Source: Aquatica leii
Taxonomy: Eukaryota > Arthropoda > Insecta > Coleoptera > Lampyridae
Reading direction: 5' to 3'
Assembly (NCBI GenBank): GCA_035610365.1
Contig: CM069432.1
Coordinates: 14,136,001 to 14,200,000 of the forward strand
Length of the DNA: 64,000 nucleotides
The stretch's first letter is position 1, and every line of letters starts with the position of its first letter. A program made the position numbers and the translations under genes. The notes under the pieces were generated by a model that was not told where the DNA came from, made no database searches, and saw nothing but the letters and a program-made list of their open reading frames with translations. Positions 45,966-55,932 of the stretch are shown here, piece after piece.

Positions 45966-47910
45966 ATTTAATTAAAAAACTTATTTTATTTACATACAAG
46001 GTCAAGTACGTAAAGCACAAAATTAATAAGCGTAACCTTTGAAGTGGATTTAAAGTATGAATACGCGATTTAATTTTTATGCAAATTGGCACACTTACAG
46101 TACAGACCATGTAAAATAATATATTGTTACAAGCTTTATGGTGTTTTTACGAACCTGCACGGCCAACTCTCAATAGTCGGAGAGAGGGGTAGGTTTCCAA
46201 GAGATATATAAAAGATGTTCCAGGGCGCCAGAGCTTATCCCAAAGTAATTATCTATCTTGCTCAGGACAGAACAGGATACTTGTAACACGATGTTAGGTT
46301 CGTAACTACTGAAAGACACGAATAAAAGAGAAAAACTAAATCGTTAATAACAATTGCACTTTAATTACACGATCCAATATATCTATATCTTATATATCTA
46401 AATATAGTCGAAGTTAAATAGCCACATCTAAGTAAATACTAGTGAGAATATACAACATCGAATCACAGTAGGATAGGCAACTTACACTACATAAGTGAAG
46501 AACATGGCGAAGAATAGTTCGCAGTAAATATCGTTTACATAATTAATAATATGGCATTAACGACAATAAGACAAAATTAATTAGTATAGCATTAACATTA
46601 AATTATCACAGTAAATAAGGGTAGGACACAGCATACGTAGTATAAGCAAATTTACTAACTAATGGTATTACAATTACGATAATCAGTACGAAGTTATGAT
46701 TAGTGAAAGTTTCGTGAGTAACCTCGTTGACGACGAAAGAAAATTTATAAAAACACTTACCAACAATACAGGAATTCCTTTTGTGCGGAGAAAGTACTTC
46801 CTTCGACACGTACCCTGTAAGTAATTTGAATCGCAATTCGTGTCAACCTAATAGCTCACGAAATCCAAATCTACAAAGTCATTACTTAAATTTTACAGTG
46901 TACACCTAACACAACCCGAAAATCGGATGCTGTTATACCCCTTGTCTGTGATTTAATTAATTCCAACGGTAGGCCTTAGAAATATTTAGAATCGTTCCAA
47001 CACAATATTCGTCGAGGGTTATCTCTCGTTTTTCGGTATCGACTAAAATTCATGGGCCGGATAGTGGTAAGAATGGCCGGTGACGATACGAATACCCCAC
47101 GATCGCAACGAAATCACAACTTTCCCTGGTGGGCTTTAAATTATAACCAGAATGCCCTTAGTTATGAGGTAGCACATGGCGGGCTGCGGGAGCAAATTAG
47201 TTATTTAAGGAAACTACATAATTTCCATCGTGTCCCTAACACGTGGATGATTTTAGAGAACGAACATTCACTCACGCAACCCTAGATACTACCAGGTACG
47301 ATGTTACAATCAAAAATCCGGAAATCTCATCGGAATGTCGTCTGCTCAATCCAAAGTGACCAACGAACCCGATAGATGGCGTCAAGAAATATAAAAGCAA
47401 CTTTTAATTAGACTGATATACAGGGTAATGCATTATTTAAATTTATGTACGTAACAATATTAAAAAACAAAAGTATAACTATTTTTTATAAAAAAAGCTA
47501 TTTAACACTAAGGACGCGTAATGTCGCTCAGAACCTGTAACTACAAAGGTAAACTTTGAAATCGATTCAAAGTATAAGTGCGCGGTTTAATTTTTATGCA
47601 CATTGGCACAGTTACAGTACAAACCATGTACAATAGCATATTAAAAAACAGAAGTTGAACTATTTTTATAAAAAAAGTTATTTAACACTAAAAACTTCAA
47701 ATCGAGTTCAAAGTTTAGCGTTGTAGTTGCAGGTTCTGGACAACATTACGTGTTGTTGGTGATAAATAACTTTTTTTTATAAAAATAGTTACATTTTTAT
47801 TTTTTAATATGTTATTGTACATAGTCTGTACTATATGTTTGTTTATTTGCATTAAAATTAAACCGGCCACTCATACTTTAAATTGACTTTAAAGTTACAC
47901 TATTACTATG
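45966..47910. repeat. Foldback made of three repeat modules (two direct, one inverted), split by an insert
   Basis: Module 1 (about 46035-46124 joined to 47457-47548) and module 2 (47549-47712) are direct copies: TTTAATTTTTATGCA, TTGGCAC, GTACA(G/A)ACCATGTA, ATTAAAAAACA, CTATTTTT(T)ATAAAAAAAG, TATTTAACACTAA. Module 3 (about 47716-47905) is the reverse complement of the same unit. Modules 2 and 3 could fold as a long hairpin. No coding capacity. Family unknown; a MITE or short foldback element is likely. Confidence 0.7.
46125..47456. mobile_element. LTR-like insertion with ATAT target duplication
   Basis: This 1332-bp insert starts TGTTACAAG (46125) and ends CGTAACA (47456), flanked by ATAT at 46121-46124 and 47457-47460. 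Its removal reconnects foldback module 1. TATAAAAG occurs near both ends (about 46207 and 47390) and TGTTAC again at 47303. It may be a solo LTR or a small non-autonomous LTR element. The 77-codon frame 47052-47285 (+) inside it has no recognisable domain. Confidence 0.6.
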
Positions 47911-47997
47911 GCGATAGTTTAGAAACAAATAATTTAATTATTGATAAATTGTAATAGGTAAGACTTTACTATACTAGTAATATTTGATGTCCGGAAA

Positions 47998-48122
47998 ATT
48001 AACCGCCAGCAATTCACCGACAACAATTCACCGCTTGCAGTTCATCGCCTGCAATTCACCGCCTACGCAATTCATCGCCCCAACAATTAACCGCCAGCAA
48101 TTCACCGCCGGAAAATTCATCG
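47998..48122. repeat. Subterminal repeat array in the MULE left TIR
   Basis: About eight degenerate units of 12-18 bp, each with AATTCAYCGCC or AATTAACCGCC, in one orientation. The complementary array (GGCGGTGAATTG, GGCGATGAATTG) lies at 49757-49848 in the right TIR. Such arrays in Mutator and hAT elements bind the transposase; that role is inferred here. Confidence 0.8.
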
Positions 48123-48319
48123 CTCCGTAACAATTATTTTTATTATTTGAAAATAGCCTGTTAGCGTTACCCAGTAGACACCACGTGGAGGTCGGCTTAC
48201 TATAGTCTCCTTTTTTTTTAGTTTTCTAATCTGAAGGGATACTGAAATGTGTTTATGTTTAGAGCGTTGTGTTGTGAGCGTTTTCACGTAGGTAATCGAA
48301 GAAACTCATATCCGTATTG

Positions 48320-49456
48320 TTGTCACTGCTTCTTTAAGGATAAGGCGATTGACGAAAAAACACATTGGAGATGTGACAAATATTAGCAAACGAAGTGTCC
48401 AGCTCGCGTGACAACAGTGGAAGATGAAATCGTCAAACGCTGGAAAGAACATAATCTCGCCGGTGATGCAGCTATACTTGAAGCTGCCAAAATTTTGGAT
48501 GTTATTCGTGATTCTGCGACCAAAACAAAAGATACGTCCCGTTTTACTTTATCGTCTGTTTTTGTGGGATGTAACCAAGCGGCTGCTGCAAAGTTGCCAA
48601 GTGTAGATACCATCAAACGAACGGTAAGAAATATTAGGCAAAGAAAAGATGACGGCCCTGCTATTCCGGGGCATCGTAGTGAAATTATATATCCCAAAGA
48701 CTACAAAATGTTCTTGAACGGAGAAGAATTTTTGTTATTTGACTCCGGATACGGTGACGAGAATAGAATGTTAATTTTTTGCACTAGGCGTAATCTTCAA
48801 CTTTTGGCACGGAGTGAGAATTGGTACGCTGATGGCACGTTCAAAACCGTTCCGCATTTATTTTACCAAATTTTTACGCTTCATGGCTTTAAAAACAAAC
48901 TTTTGTTGCTTTTAGTCTATGTTTTGCTACCGAAAAAAAGCAAAATAACGTACGCTACTTTCTTCAAAAAAATTAAAGAGTTGCAACCATCTGTATCAAC
49001 TGCTACTATAACAACAGACTTTGAGAATGCAATGATAAACGCTGTGAAAACATTTCCATATATTAGACATCAAGGTTGTTTTTTCCATTTTGCCAAAGTA
49101 TTTTCAAAAATATTCAAACCAACGGTTTAAAACAACGCTACGAAACAGACACTGATTTTGCTTTAAAGCTTCGTTTTCTCTCTGCATTGGCATTTGTTCA
49201 GGGCGACTCCGTTGTTCAAGTATTCGAAGAAATGTGCGACAATAATATATTTCCACCCGAAGCGCAAGACGTCGATTATTTCAAAGACCGCACTTTGATC
49301 GTACCGTGTGGAATTGTTACGAAGCAGTTTTGCAAGGATTGCTTAAAATCAAAAATTCGGTCGAAGGATGGTATATGGCATTTGAGCAACAAGTTTCAGC
49401 ACACCATCCAAATATATGAAAATTTATCTCGGCCATTAAAGGAAAACAAAGCTTAA
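48320..49456 (+). pseudogene. MULE transposase with FLYWCH zinc finger, frameshifted
   Basis: The FLYWCH remnant reads IDEKTHWRCDKY, stop TAG, QTKCPARVTT (48349-48412), followed by the open frame 48408-49130. The MULE DDE domain shows RSENWYADGTFKTVPHLFYQ (first Asp), IFTLHG, KITYATFFKKIKELQP, TTDFENAMINAVKTFP (second Asp) and HQGCFFHFAKVF. The frame then shifts and continues from 49076 (QRYETDTDFALKLRFLSALA, then CGIVTKQFCKDCLKSKIRS) to 49456. All of this is typical of FLYWCH-MULE proteins of insects. One stop and one frameshift make this copy inactive, but it looks recent. Confidence 0.88.
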
Positions 49457-49883
49457 ATGAACTACGCATTGAGCAGTATTTAAGTGGAGAAGAACCTCCA
49501 AGTCCTAAGAGAAAATACAGTGACTGCGCTCAACGGCTACAAAGAGTAGTAGGTACATATCACAATGTAGATATGAATATTTTCGATTACCTGCGTGGAA
49601 TCGCTCACAACACCACTCTCTAAACACATTTCAGTATCTCTTCAGATTAGAAAACTAAAAAAAAAGGGAGACTGTAGTAAGCCGACCTCCACGTGGTATC
49701 TCCTGGGTAACGCTAATAGGCTATCTTCAAATAATAAAAATAAATATGTGACGGAGCGATGAATTTTTTAGCGGTGAATTGCTGGCGGTTAATTGTTGGG
49801 GCGATGAATTGCGTAGGCGGTGAATTGCAGGCGATGAACTGCTGGTGGTAATTTTTTTTAAAACCCAGACAACCGTAATATTT

Positions 49884-50519
49884 ATATTTAAGTCCATATT
49901 ACCAAATAGATCCTTTAAATCTTGTTTTCAGTTACATAAACTGCGGTAATATTTTTATGGCTAGATTTATGGGTAACTTCACACCAATTTGGAGTTTACC
50001 TTATCTTAGTTTGCATCGTCTTGGATGCAATTTGGTGGTGGTCTATTTCATTCATTAGATGACTTCATATTGGGTAATTTTTTTATGCTTATTAATACGT
50101 GTATTTTTTTCGTATTTTTATTCTGATTGATGCTTTTTTTGTACAAATCTATAATCAAAACAACGTAACACAAAAATGTAAAGTATGATAATCTTCAAAT
50201 TGTGTAACGTGTACATTTTTTACGTTTGAATAAGTCTGTTTTTAATTAACATTTTTGTATTCACTGTTGATATAAAGTTCTTTTGCGCAATAATTTGACG
50301 CACGCACATGCGTTATGAGCCTTCCTCTTAAGTACGAAGACATCTTACGTTTAGAAATGAAGTAGTGAGCAGACATTTTTTTGCGTGCTGCAAAAAGTGG
50401 AATTACCACTTATTGAATTTGTGTTTGTGAATTTTTGCGTAATGGGGCAAATTATTTAAGCCGGCGTTCGTTGTAGCATGGCATTTTGTTGTATAGAATA
50501 AAAACCCGTAAATTAGAAG
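49884..50519. other. AT-rich stretch, no gene recognised
   Basis: Nothing beyond AT-rich unique-looking sequence to the right of the MULE duplication. Confidence 0.35.
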
Positions 50520-51060
50520 GGGTAAGTCATTTTTGTTTTGATTCGAATTGGTAATTCATCGCAATTTACGTTTTAGTTTTTTCTGGATTTTTGGTTTTTT
50601 GTTTATGGTACTTGGTTTCAAATCTACGAAAAAGAATTAAGAATACGATTTACGAAAGTTGCATCATATTACGTCATTTCAATGAATCATATGATGACCA
50701 CGCCTAAATGGAAAGTTGCGCAATAATTAATCTACGTTCGAATTGGAAGTTTTTGCTTTTACGACTACGTTTTCTGATTTATGTACGTGTTAATTCGTTT
50801 ATGATTACGAAAATTTCGTTTGGATACGTACGCCTTTTTACGATTTTGATGTTTGAAATGTGATATGAAATTATGGTTTACGCTGCACGTTTGATGTTAG
50901 TCACAACGTTGCTGTTACGAAAAATTTCCGTTACGAATTAGGATTTTTATGAGTAAAAATCAATAATTATTCGTGTTACGTTCGATAAAATTTGAGTTGG
51001 ATGTGCGAATGATTATCATACGTTACGTTTGTTTTACGATGTTCTGGTTAATGGATCTGT
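50520..51060. other. TACG-rich, T-biased stretch
   Basis: About 20 NTACG tetramers (TTACGA, CTACGT, ATACGT and so on) occur in about 540 bases, far more than base composition predicts, at irregular spacing. There is no open frame and no tandem unit. Confidence 0.55.
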
Positions 51061-53568
51061 ACGAATATTAGATCAATCAGGATAAATACGGAAAATATGG
51101 AAATTAAAATATGCATTTCAAGAATTTCGTAATGTTGCATCATCGCATAAATTAGATGAGAACGCGTCACTGACCTCACCAATTCGACTTGCGCATTAAA
51201 GTTTGAAAGCAGGTAACTTTAAATTTATATTTGACCTTCGATACTGTCAAAATATGTAAATATGTTTTTTTTGTTATGTTAGTGTAAATCTTTTGGTTTC
51301 AATATTTAACCATTTTAATATAAAAAATATTGTGGCGTCCAACTTATAAAATCTTTTGTATTTATCAAATTCAAAATTATTAATCTTAAGTAACGTAAGA
51401 ATTCCCACGACTCTAATTAAATAAATATGAAATTTCTCATTGCTCTATGTATGTAGTTTGTTTATAATGTGTTTTAAATAAATATTTTTGTGAGCTGGCT
51501 GGTGCAATTAATTAATTTATTTTGTTACGATTAAAGTGTATTAGTAAGTTTTTCGCTATACAAATGACATCGTAAAGTTTTTTCGCTACAATTGGCCACG
51601 TGCTAGTATAAATAACCTCTTACTCAAAATCCAAAAATGTAATTGTAAACGTAGTCGAAGTAAAAAAAAATGTTGTAAGCAAAAAAATCTTACAAATTAC
51701 CAGTTTTTTCTTAACTACAACAAACGCATTTAAACCACAACAAAAGCAGACTGACTACCTAACAACAAAAGCAGTACACCATAATTCATATTTTGATATG
51801 TACAGCGGTCACACCAAGTCTTAGTTTGCTTGTTGAGTACTGCTGGATATTAATCGAGAATACTGCAGAGACAAAATATCGTCGTAAAACATCTACGACA
51901 ATTTTGAAGTAACATATCGTTATTGATATGTTTCAGTAATTACGATAGGAAAGATTAACGGCCGTATTCTGCGTTCTAGTGTAATTTTACATAACTTATC
52001 GTTTTTTTCAGATATGTTATAAAAAAAGTAAATTTTTGTTTACCAGTGTAATGAATTACACATATTTAACTGTACTTAAACGCATTGAAATAATTAAATG
52101 TAAGATTTTTTTTTAAATCAACAGCGCTGAAAAAATGAGTGTGCCATTTGTAGAATTTAATTAATGTATAGTTAAAAGGTTTTCAATTTAGTACATTTAA
52201 TTTAAATTAATTGGTTTTATATGAATACATACGTGTTTTAATGCACTGCGGTCGTAAATCAAAACGTTTTTAAATAAAATAAGTATTTACATGAATTACA
52301 TCAAATTTAAATGAACGAGTCATGCATCTTGAACATTTCAAATTAGTTTTACCCTAAAGCGAAAATGAAATGGTAGCGTGCTTCGTTCTGACATGTCATC
52401 CTTTATAAATTCCATTGATATGCACCTTCGTTTTATATTTTGTGACAAATTTTGCGATGTTTTCGCCAGCTTAATTAATTGACAAATAATTTTTAATAAT
52501 TTTCTATACAATTGAAATTTAATATGTGCAATTTATATCAACAAATTAATTTGTACCATTGCAATATTAATCATAGCACAAAAGCATTTAATTGAAAGTC
52601 TAATGAAATTTTATAAATGAAAAGTGGAGTGATAGAATGTCTTAGAATCTTTCAGAAAAGATCGTCATTGTCTTCGAAGCATTGCATATTCATGAGGCGG
52701 AAGCCACGTCTTAGGAAATGTCTAATGGGACACCTTGCGTCTCTCGATGGGACGCTAGACGTCCAAAAACTGTTATAAACATAGAAACGTGTCACTTTGG
52801 ATTATTCCGATAAGTTTCGCTTACAGTTAGACAAGAATTGTTTATTGATTGAAAAAAATGTGATACAATTACATTTATTATAATTTTGTTACTATCAGAA
52901 AAGTTGCATTTCTTTTTTATGGCGATGCTATCGAAAAAGCTATCTGTTGTGTGATGGGTTATAAAAATAACTTAATAGATGCGCTCTGTTGTCAATTACT
53001 TTAAGTGCGACGCTGCGTTTATTATATTTATTTATTTCAACTTAAGTATTTGATTAAATTAAATCTGAAATGAGTCAAATAGACCACGACGAGTTTAAAA
53101 CATAAAAAAATACTAAAGCTTTTGTTAAAATTTGCAATTTACAGCGTACACAACACCCATAAACACATTTGTAATATTTCCAAGTGCAACTTAAAAAACC
53201 TCTTCGAGATAAATGCAGTAAGGTATTGGAAAAGAAAAAAAAGTAATAAAATAACTACTAAGAAGTACTCACATTTACGTTAAATAAATATTTTTTTTGT
53301 TTTCTTTATTGCAAACATCAATATTTGTTTGTTAGGGTAGTTACGTAACGACAAAAAACTCTAGAGTCGCAAAGTGATCAATTAAAGTCTACGTAAAACC
53401 ATGTTTTCAAAGTCAATTATTGTTTAAGTAGAAATGTGTGTCTAGTACCTTTAAATACTTCTAAAATTTTATTATAAATGATAAACAATTGTTTTAAAAA
53501 TTTTATGACTTCATTCGAGAGTAAACTAATCTAAGATTTTAAATTAATTGTCAAAGTTGACAGATTTT
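51061..53568. other. AT-rich stretch, no gene recognised
   Basis: No domain, no RNA gene, no strong repeat. GC rises slightly at 52680-52760. Confidence 0.4.
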
Positions 53569-53629
53569 GCGAAGTAATAACATTTTGCTGAACTTTCATT
53601 GTTTATTATTTTGAAACGAATATACACAA

Positions 53630-53665
53630 CGTTTCGATTGCTGTGGTATATGCAATCATCATCAA
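53630..53665 (-). ncRNA. Hammerhead-ribozyme-like core, left arm of PLE copy 3
   Basis: On the minus strand TTGATGA (one change from CTGATGA), one unpaired base, stem GATTGC/GCAATC around a 10-base loop, then GAAACG. Mirror partner of the core at 55355-55390. Confidence 0.45.
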
Positions 53666-53881
53666 GTGAATACTAACAAACTTAGAAACTACTGGAGCTT
53701 ATAAACTAAAGACATGTTCGATGAAGCGTTCAAGCGTACAAAATCAACTTAGCGTAAGAGATTAATTAACAAAATTACTTAGTAAAGTTTAAGTTGTTTT
53801 AGAGGTTCGATTACTGGTTTCCATATGTTGCTTATCTCGACACTTGACTGACTGAAAATTGAAGATGTCTTAAATCAAGAG

Positions 53882-55241
53882 AATTACCGCAGACTAAAGA
53901 AAGATCCGACAGCAAGCTTGGAGAGGACGATCTATTAAGTCTTAAAACTCTACGAAAGACATCTAACACCAAGGATGAGAACGATGCTAACACCACACTA
54001 CAGCAAACCGCCGCATCTATATCGACTACCGAAGATACATAAAAACAATATACCGCTTCGACCGATAACCAGCTTTCGTAATGAACCTACATACCAGCTA
54101 TCCAGATTTATACTACCAATTGTGCAACTACTACAGAAGAACAGCTCATCTTTTGTCAAAGACTCCAAACATTTCGTTGAGATTCTGAAAACAATAAAGC
54201 TATAACCACGGGATCAATTAGTCAGCTTCGACGTAGAAAGTTTTTATACTAATGTGCTAGTTGAAGAAGCATTAAAAATCATCCAAACGAAGCTCCGAGA
54301 AGATGAAAAACTCCAGGAAAGGACCACGCTGCCAGTAGAAGGAATAATGAAGCTCCTAGAATATTGCCTCAAGAACTCGTACTTTCAGGAGAAAGACAGA
54401 TTCTTCACTCAAGAGAAAGAACTACCAATGGGTTCATCTTTATCACCAGTAGTCGCCAACATCTACATGAACTGGTTTCGAATCCCAAGCCATAGAGAAA
54501 TCAAAATTCAAACCCAAAACATGGCTTAGATATGTTGACGATACCTTCATAATTTGGAACCACAGTATTCGGCAACTAGACCTTTTGCTACAACATCTGA
54601 ACAACATCAAACCATCCATTAAATTCACTATGGAAAAGGAAAACGAGAACTCACTTCCTTTTTTAGACGTTCACGTAACAAAGAACAAAGGAATTATGGA
54701 AACGACTGTCCACAAGAAACCGACACACACCGGTCGATATCTTAACTTTGAATCCAATTTACTGCTGAGCATCCCATATGTCAAAGGTTTATCAGAATCA
54801 ATAAAACGTATAGGGAAAAGCTACAACTTAAATACAGTGTTCAAATCATCGACCACCATTAGGAGTATAATTTCCAACACAAAGCCACAAACAAGTCGAG
54901 ATTCCCAAAACTGTATTTACCAAGTTCCATGTGAATGTGGCAAGTCATACGTGGGGGAAACTAAAACACCACTTGACATTAGACTGAAAGAACATCAGAC
55001 GCACACACAGAGAGGAGAGACTTCTAAGTCCGGCATCGCGCAACATTCGTGGAATAACCAACATCGAATGAAATGGTCGGAAGCAAAAATCATACACAGG
55101 GAGGAACAATGGTACAAACGGAAATTTAAAGAAGCGGCATTCATCAACAACAACAAAGAAATTTTTAGCCAGCCAAGTGTCGAGATAAGCAACATATGGA
55201 AACCACTTATCGAACCTCTAAAACAACTTAAACTTTACTAA
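53882..55241 (+). pseudogene. PLE reverse transcriptase and GIY-YIG endonuclease
   Basis: Plus-strand blocks in order: YRRLKKDPTASLERT, HLYRLPKIHKNNIPLRPITS, QLVSFDVESFYTNVLVEEAL (first catalytic Asp), KDRFFTQEKELPMGSSLSPV, NIYMN, then in another frame LRYVDDTFIIW (catalytic YVDD), LPFLDVHVTKN, and the linker RIGKSYNLNTVFKSSTTIRS. The GIY-YIG region follows: CIYQVPCECGKSYVGETKTP, LDIRLKEHQTHTQ, SGIAQHSWNNQHRMKW, EEQWYKRKFKEAAFINNNKE and ISNIWKPLIEPL, stop at 55241. Breaks include a TAA at 54206, frame changes around 54430-54585 and a gap after GRYLNFESN. The N-terminal leader is missing. Key RT residues are present. Confidence 0.9.
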
Positions 55242-55354
55242 GTAATTTTGTTAATTAATCTGTTACGCTAAATTGATTTTGTACGCTTGAACGCTTCATC
55301 GAACATGTCTTTAGTATATAAGCTCCAGTAGTTTCTAAGTTTGTTAGTATTCAC

Positions 55355-55390
55355 CTGATGACGATTGCAGATACCACAGCAATCGAAACG
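55355..55390 (+). ncRNA. Hammerhead-ribozyme-like core, right arm of PLE copy 3
   Basis: CTGATGA, one unpaired C, six-bp stem GATTGC/GCAATC around AGATACCACA, then GAAACG. This is the clearest of the hammerhead-like cores in the window and lies just 3' of the PLE ORF, where hammerheads are known in this class. The extra base after CTGATGA departs from the standard core. Confidence 0.5.
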
Positions 55391-55450
55391 TTGTGAATAT
55401 TCGTTTCAAAATAATAAACAATGAAAGTTCAGCAGAATGTTAATACTTCG

Positions 55451-55930
55451 CATCAAGCAACATTGTTTAATACATTCAAACAAACATTGACTGATTTTGT
55501 TTGCAATAAACGTAGTACGAACATTAAAGTTGTTGTTTTCAATATCATTCTTGTAAAAAATACTTCATTTTGCAAAAAAAACAGCACAAAAATAAGTAAC
55601 TCTTGTAGAAAGTTTCATGCAGTAATCGGCTTACGGCTGCGGATTCCATAATTTTTTTTAATTGTTAATTGCTTTTTGAGCTAGGTTGAATTCGTCATTG
55701 TTTGGAGTAGTTTTATTATGTACACATTCGTAGTGGCACCAGATAATGTTCTTAATCGAATCTATTTCTTTAAGTTGAACAATTTATAACACATTGTTAC
55801 TCAAAGAAAGTTTAATGCCAACTCGCTTACAAATTGTAATAATTTTACACGCGCCAAGCATGCGTGATGCAACATGAAAATTTAAACATGACGCCGTTCT
55901 TAAAATCTCTAAGAGTTTCAAGATAATAAG
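55451..55930. other. No gene recognised
   Basis: AT-rich flank between PLE copy 3 and the Tigger element. Confidence 0.35.
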
Positions 55931-55932
55931 TA

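Larger units (their letters stand above)
47986..49874 (+). mobile_element. Mutator-like element (MULE) with long TIRs and 9-bp target duplication
   Basis: GTAATATTT at 47977-47985 and 49875-49883 flanks the element, the 9-bp duplication length typical of Mutator. TIRs of about 220-250 bp (47986-48236 and 49637-49874) share the inner block around CCACGTGGAGGTCGGCTTAC and outer arrays of short units of the form CAATTCA(C/T)CGCC. The left TIR has extra units compared with the right. The single gene between them is the transposase described separately. Confidence 0.85.
53569..55450 (+). mobile_element. Penelope-like element copy 3 with inverted arms of about 290 bp
   Basis: 53569-53860 is the reverse complement of 55158-55450 with few differences. 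The right arm contains the last ~22-28 codons of the PLE ORF and its 3' region; the left arm is an inverted copy of exactly that, so the element starts with its own 3' end upside down. Both arms hold a hammerhead-like core. The internal part codes for RT and GIY-YIG nuclease, lacking the N-terminal leader. Inverted terminal copies are known for PLEs. Confidence 0.85.

Noticed and set aside
52690..52770. Short GC-richer hairpin resembling a structured RNA
   Set aside because: The stem is only about five base pairs and no tRNA A or B box, snRNA or other signature is present.
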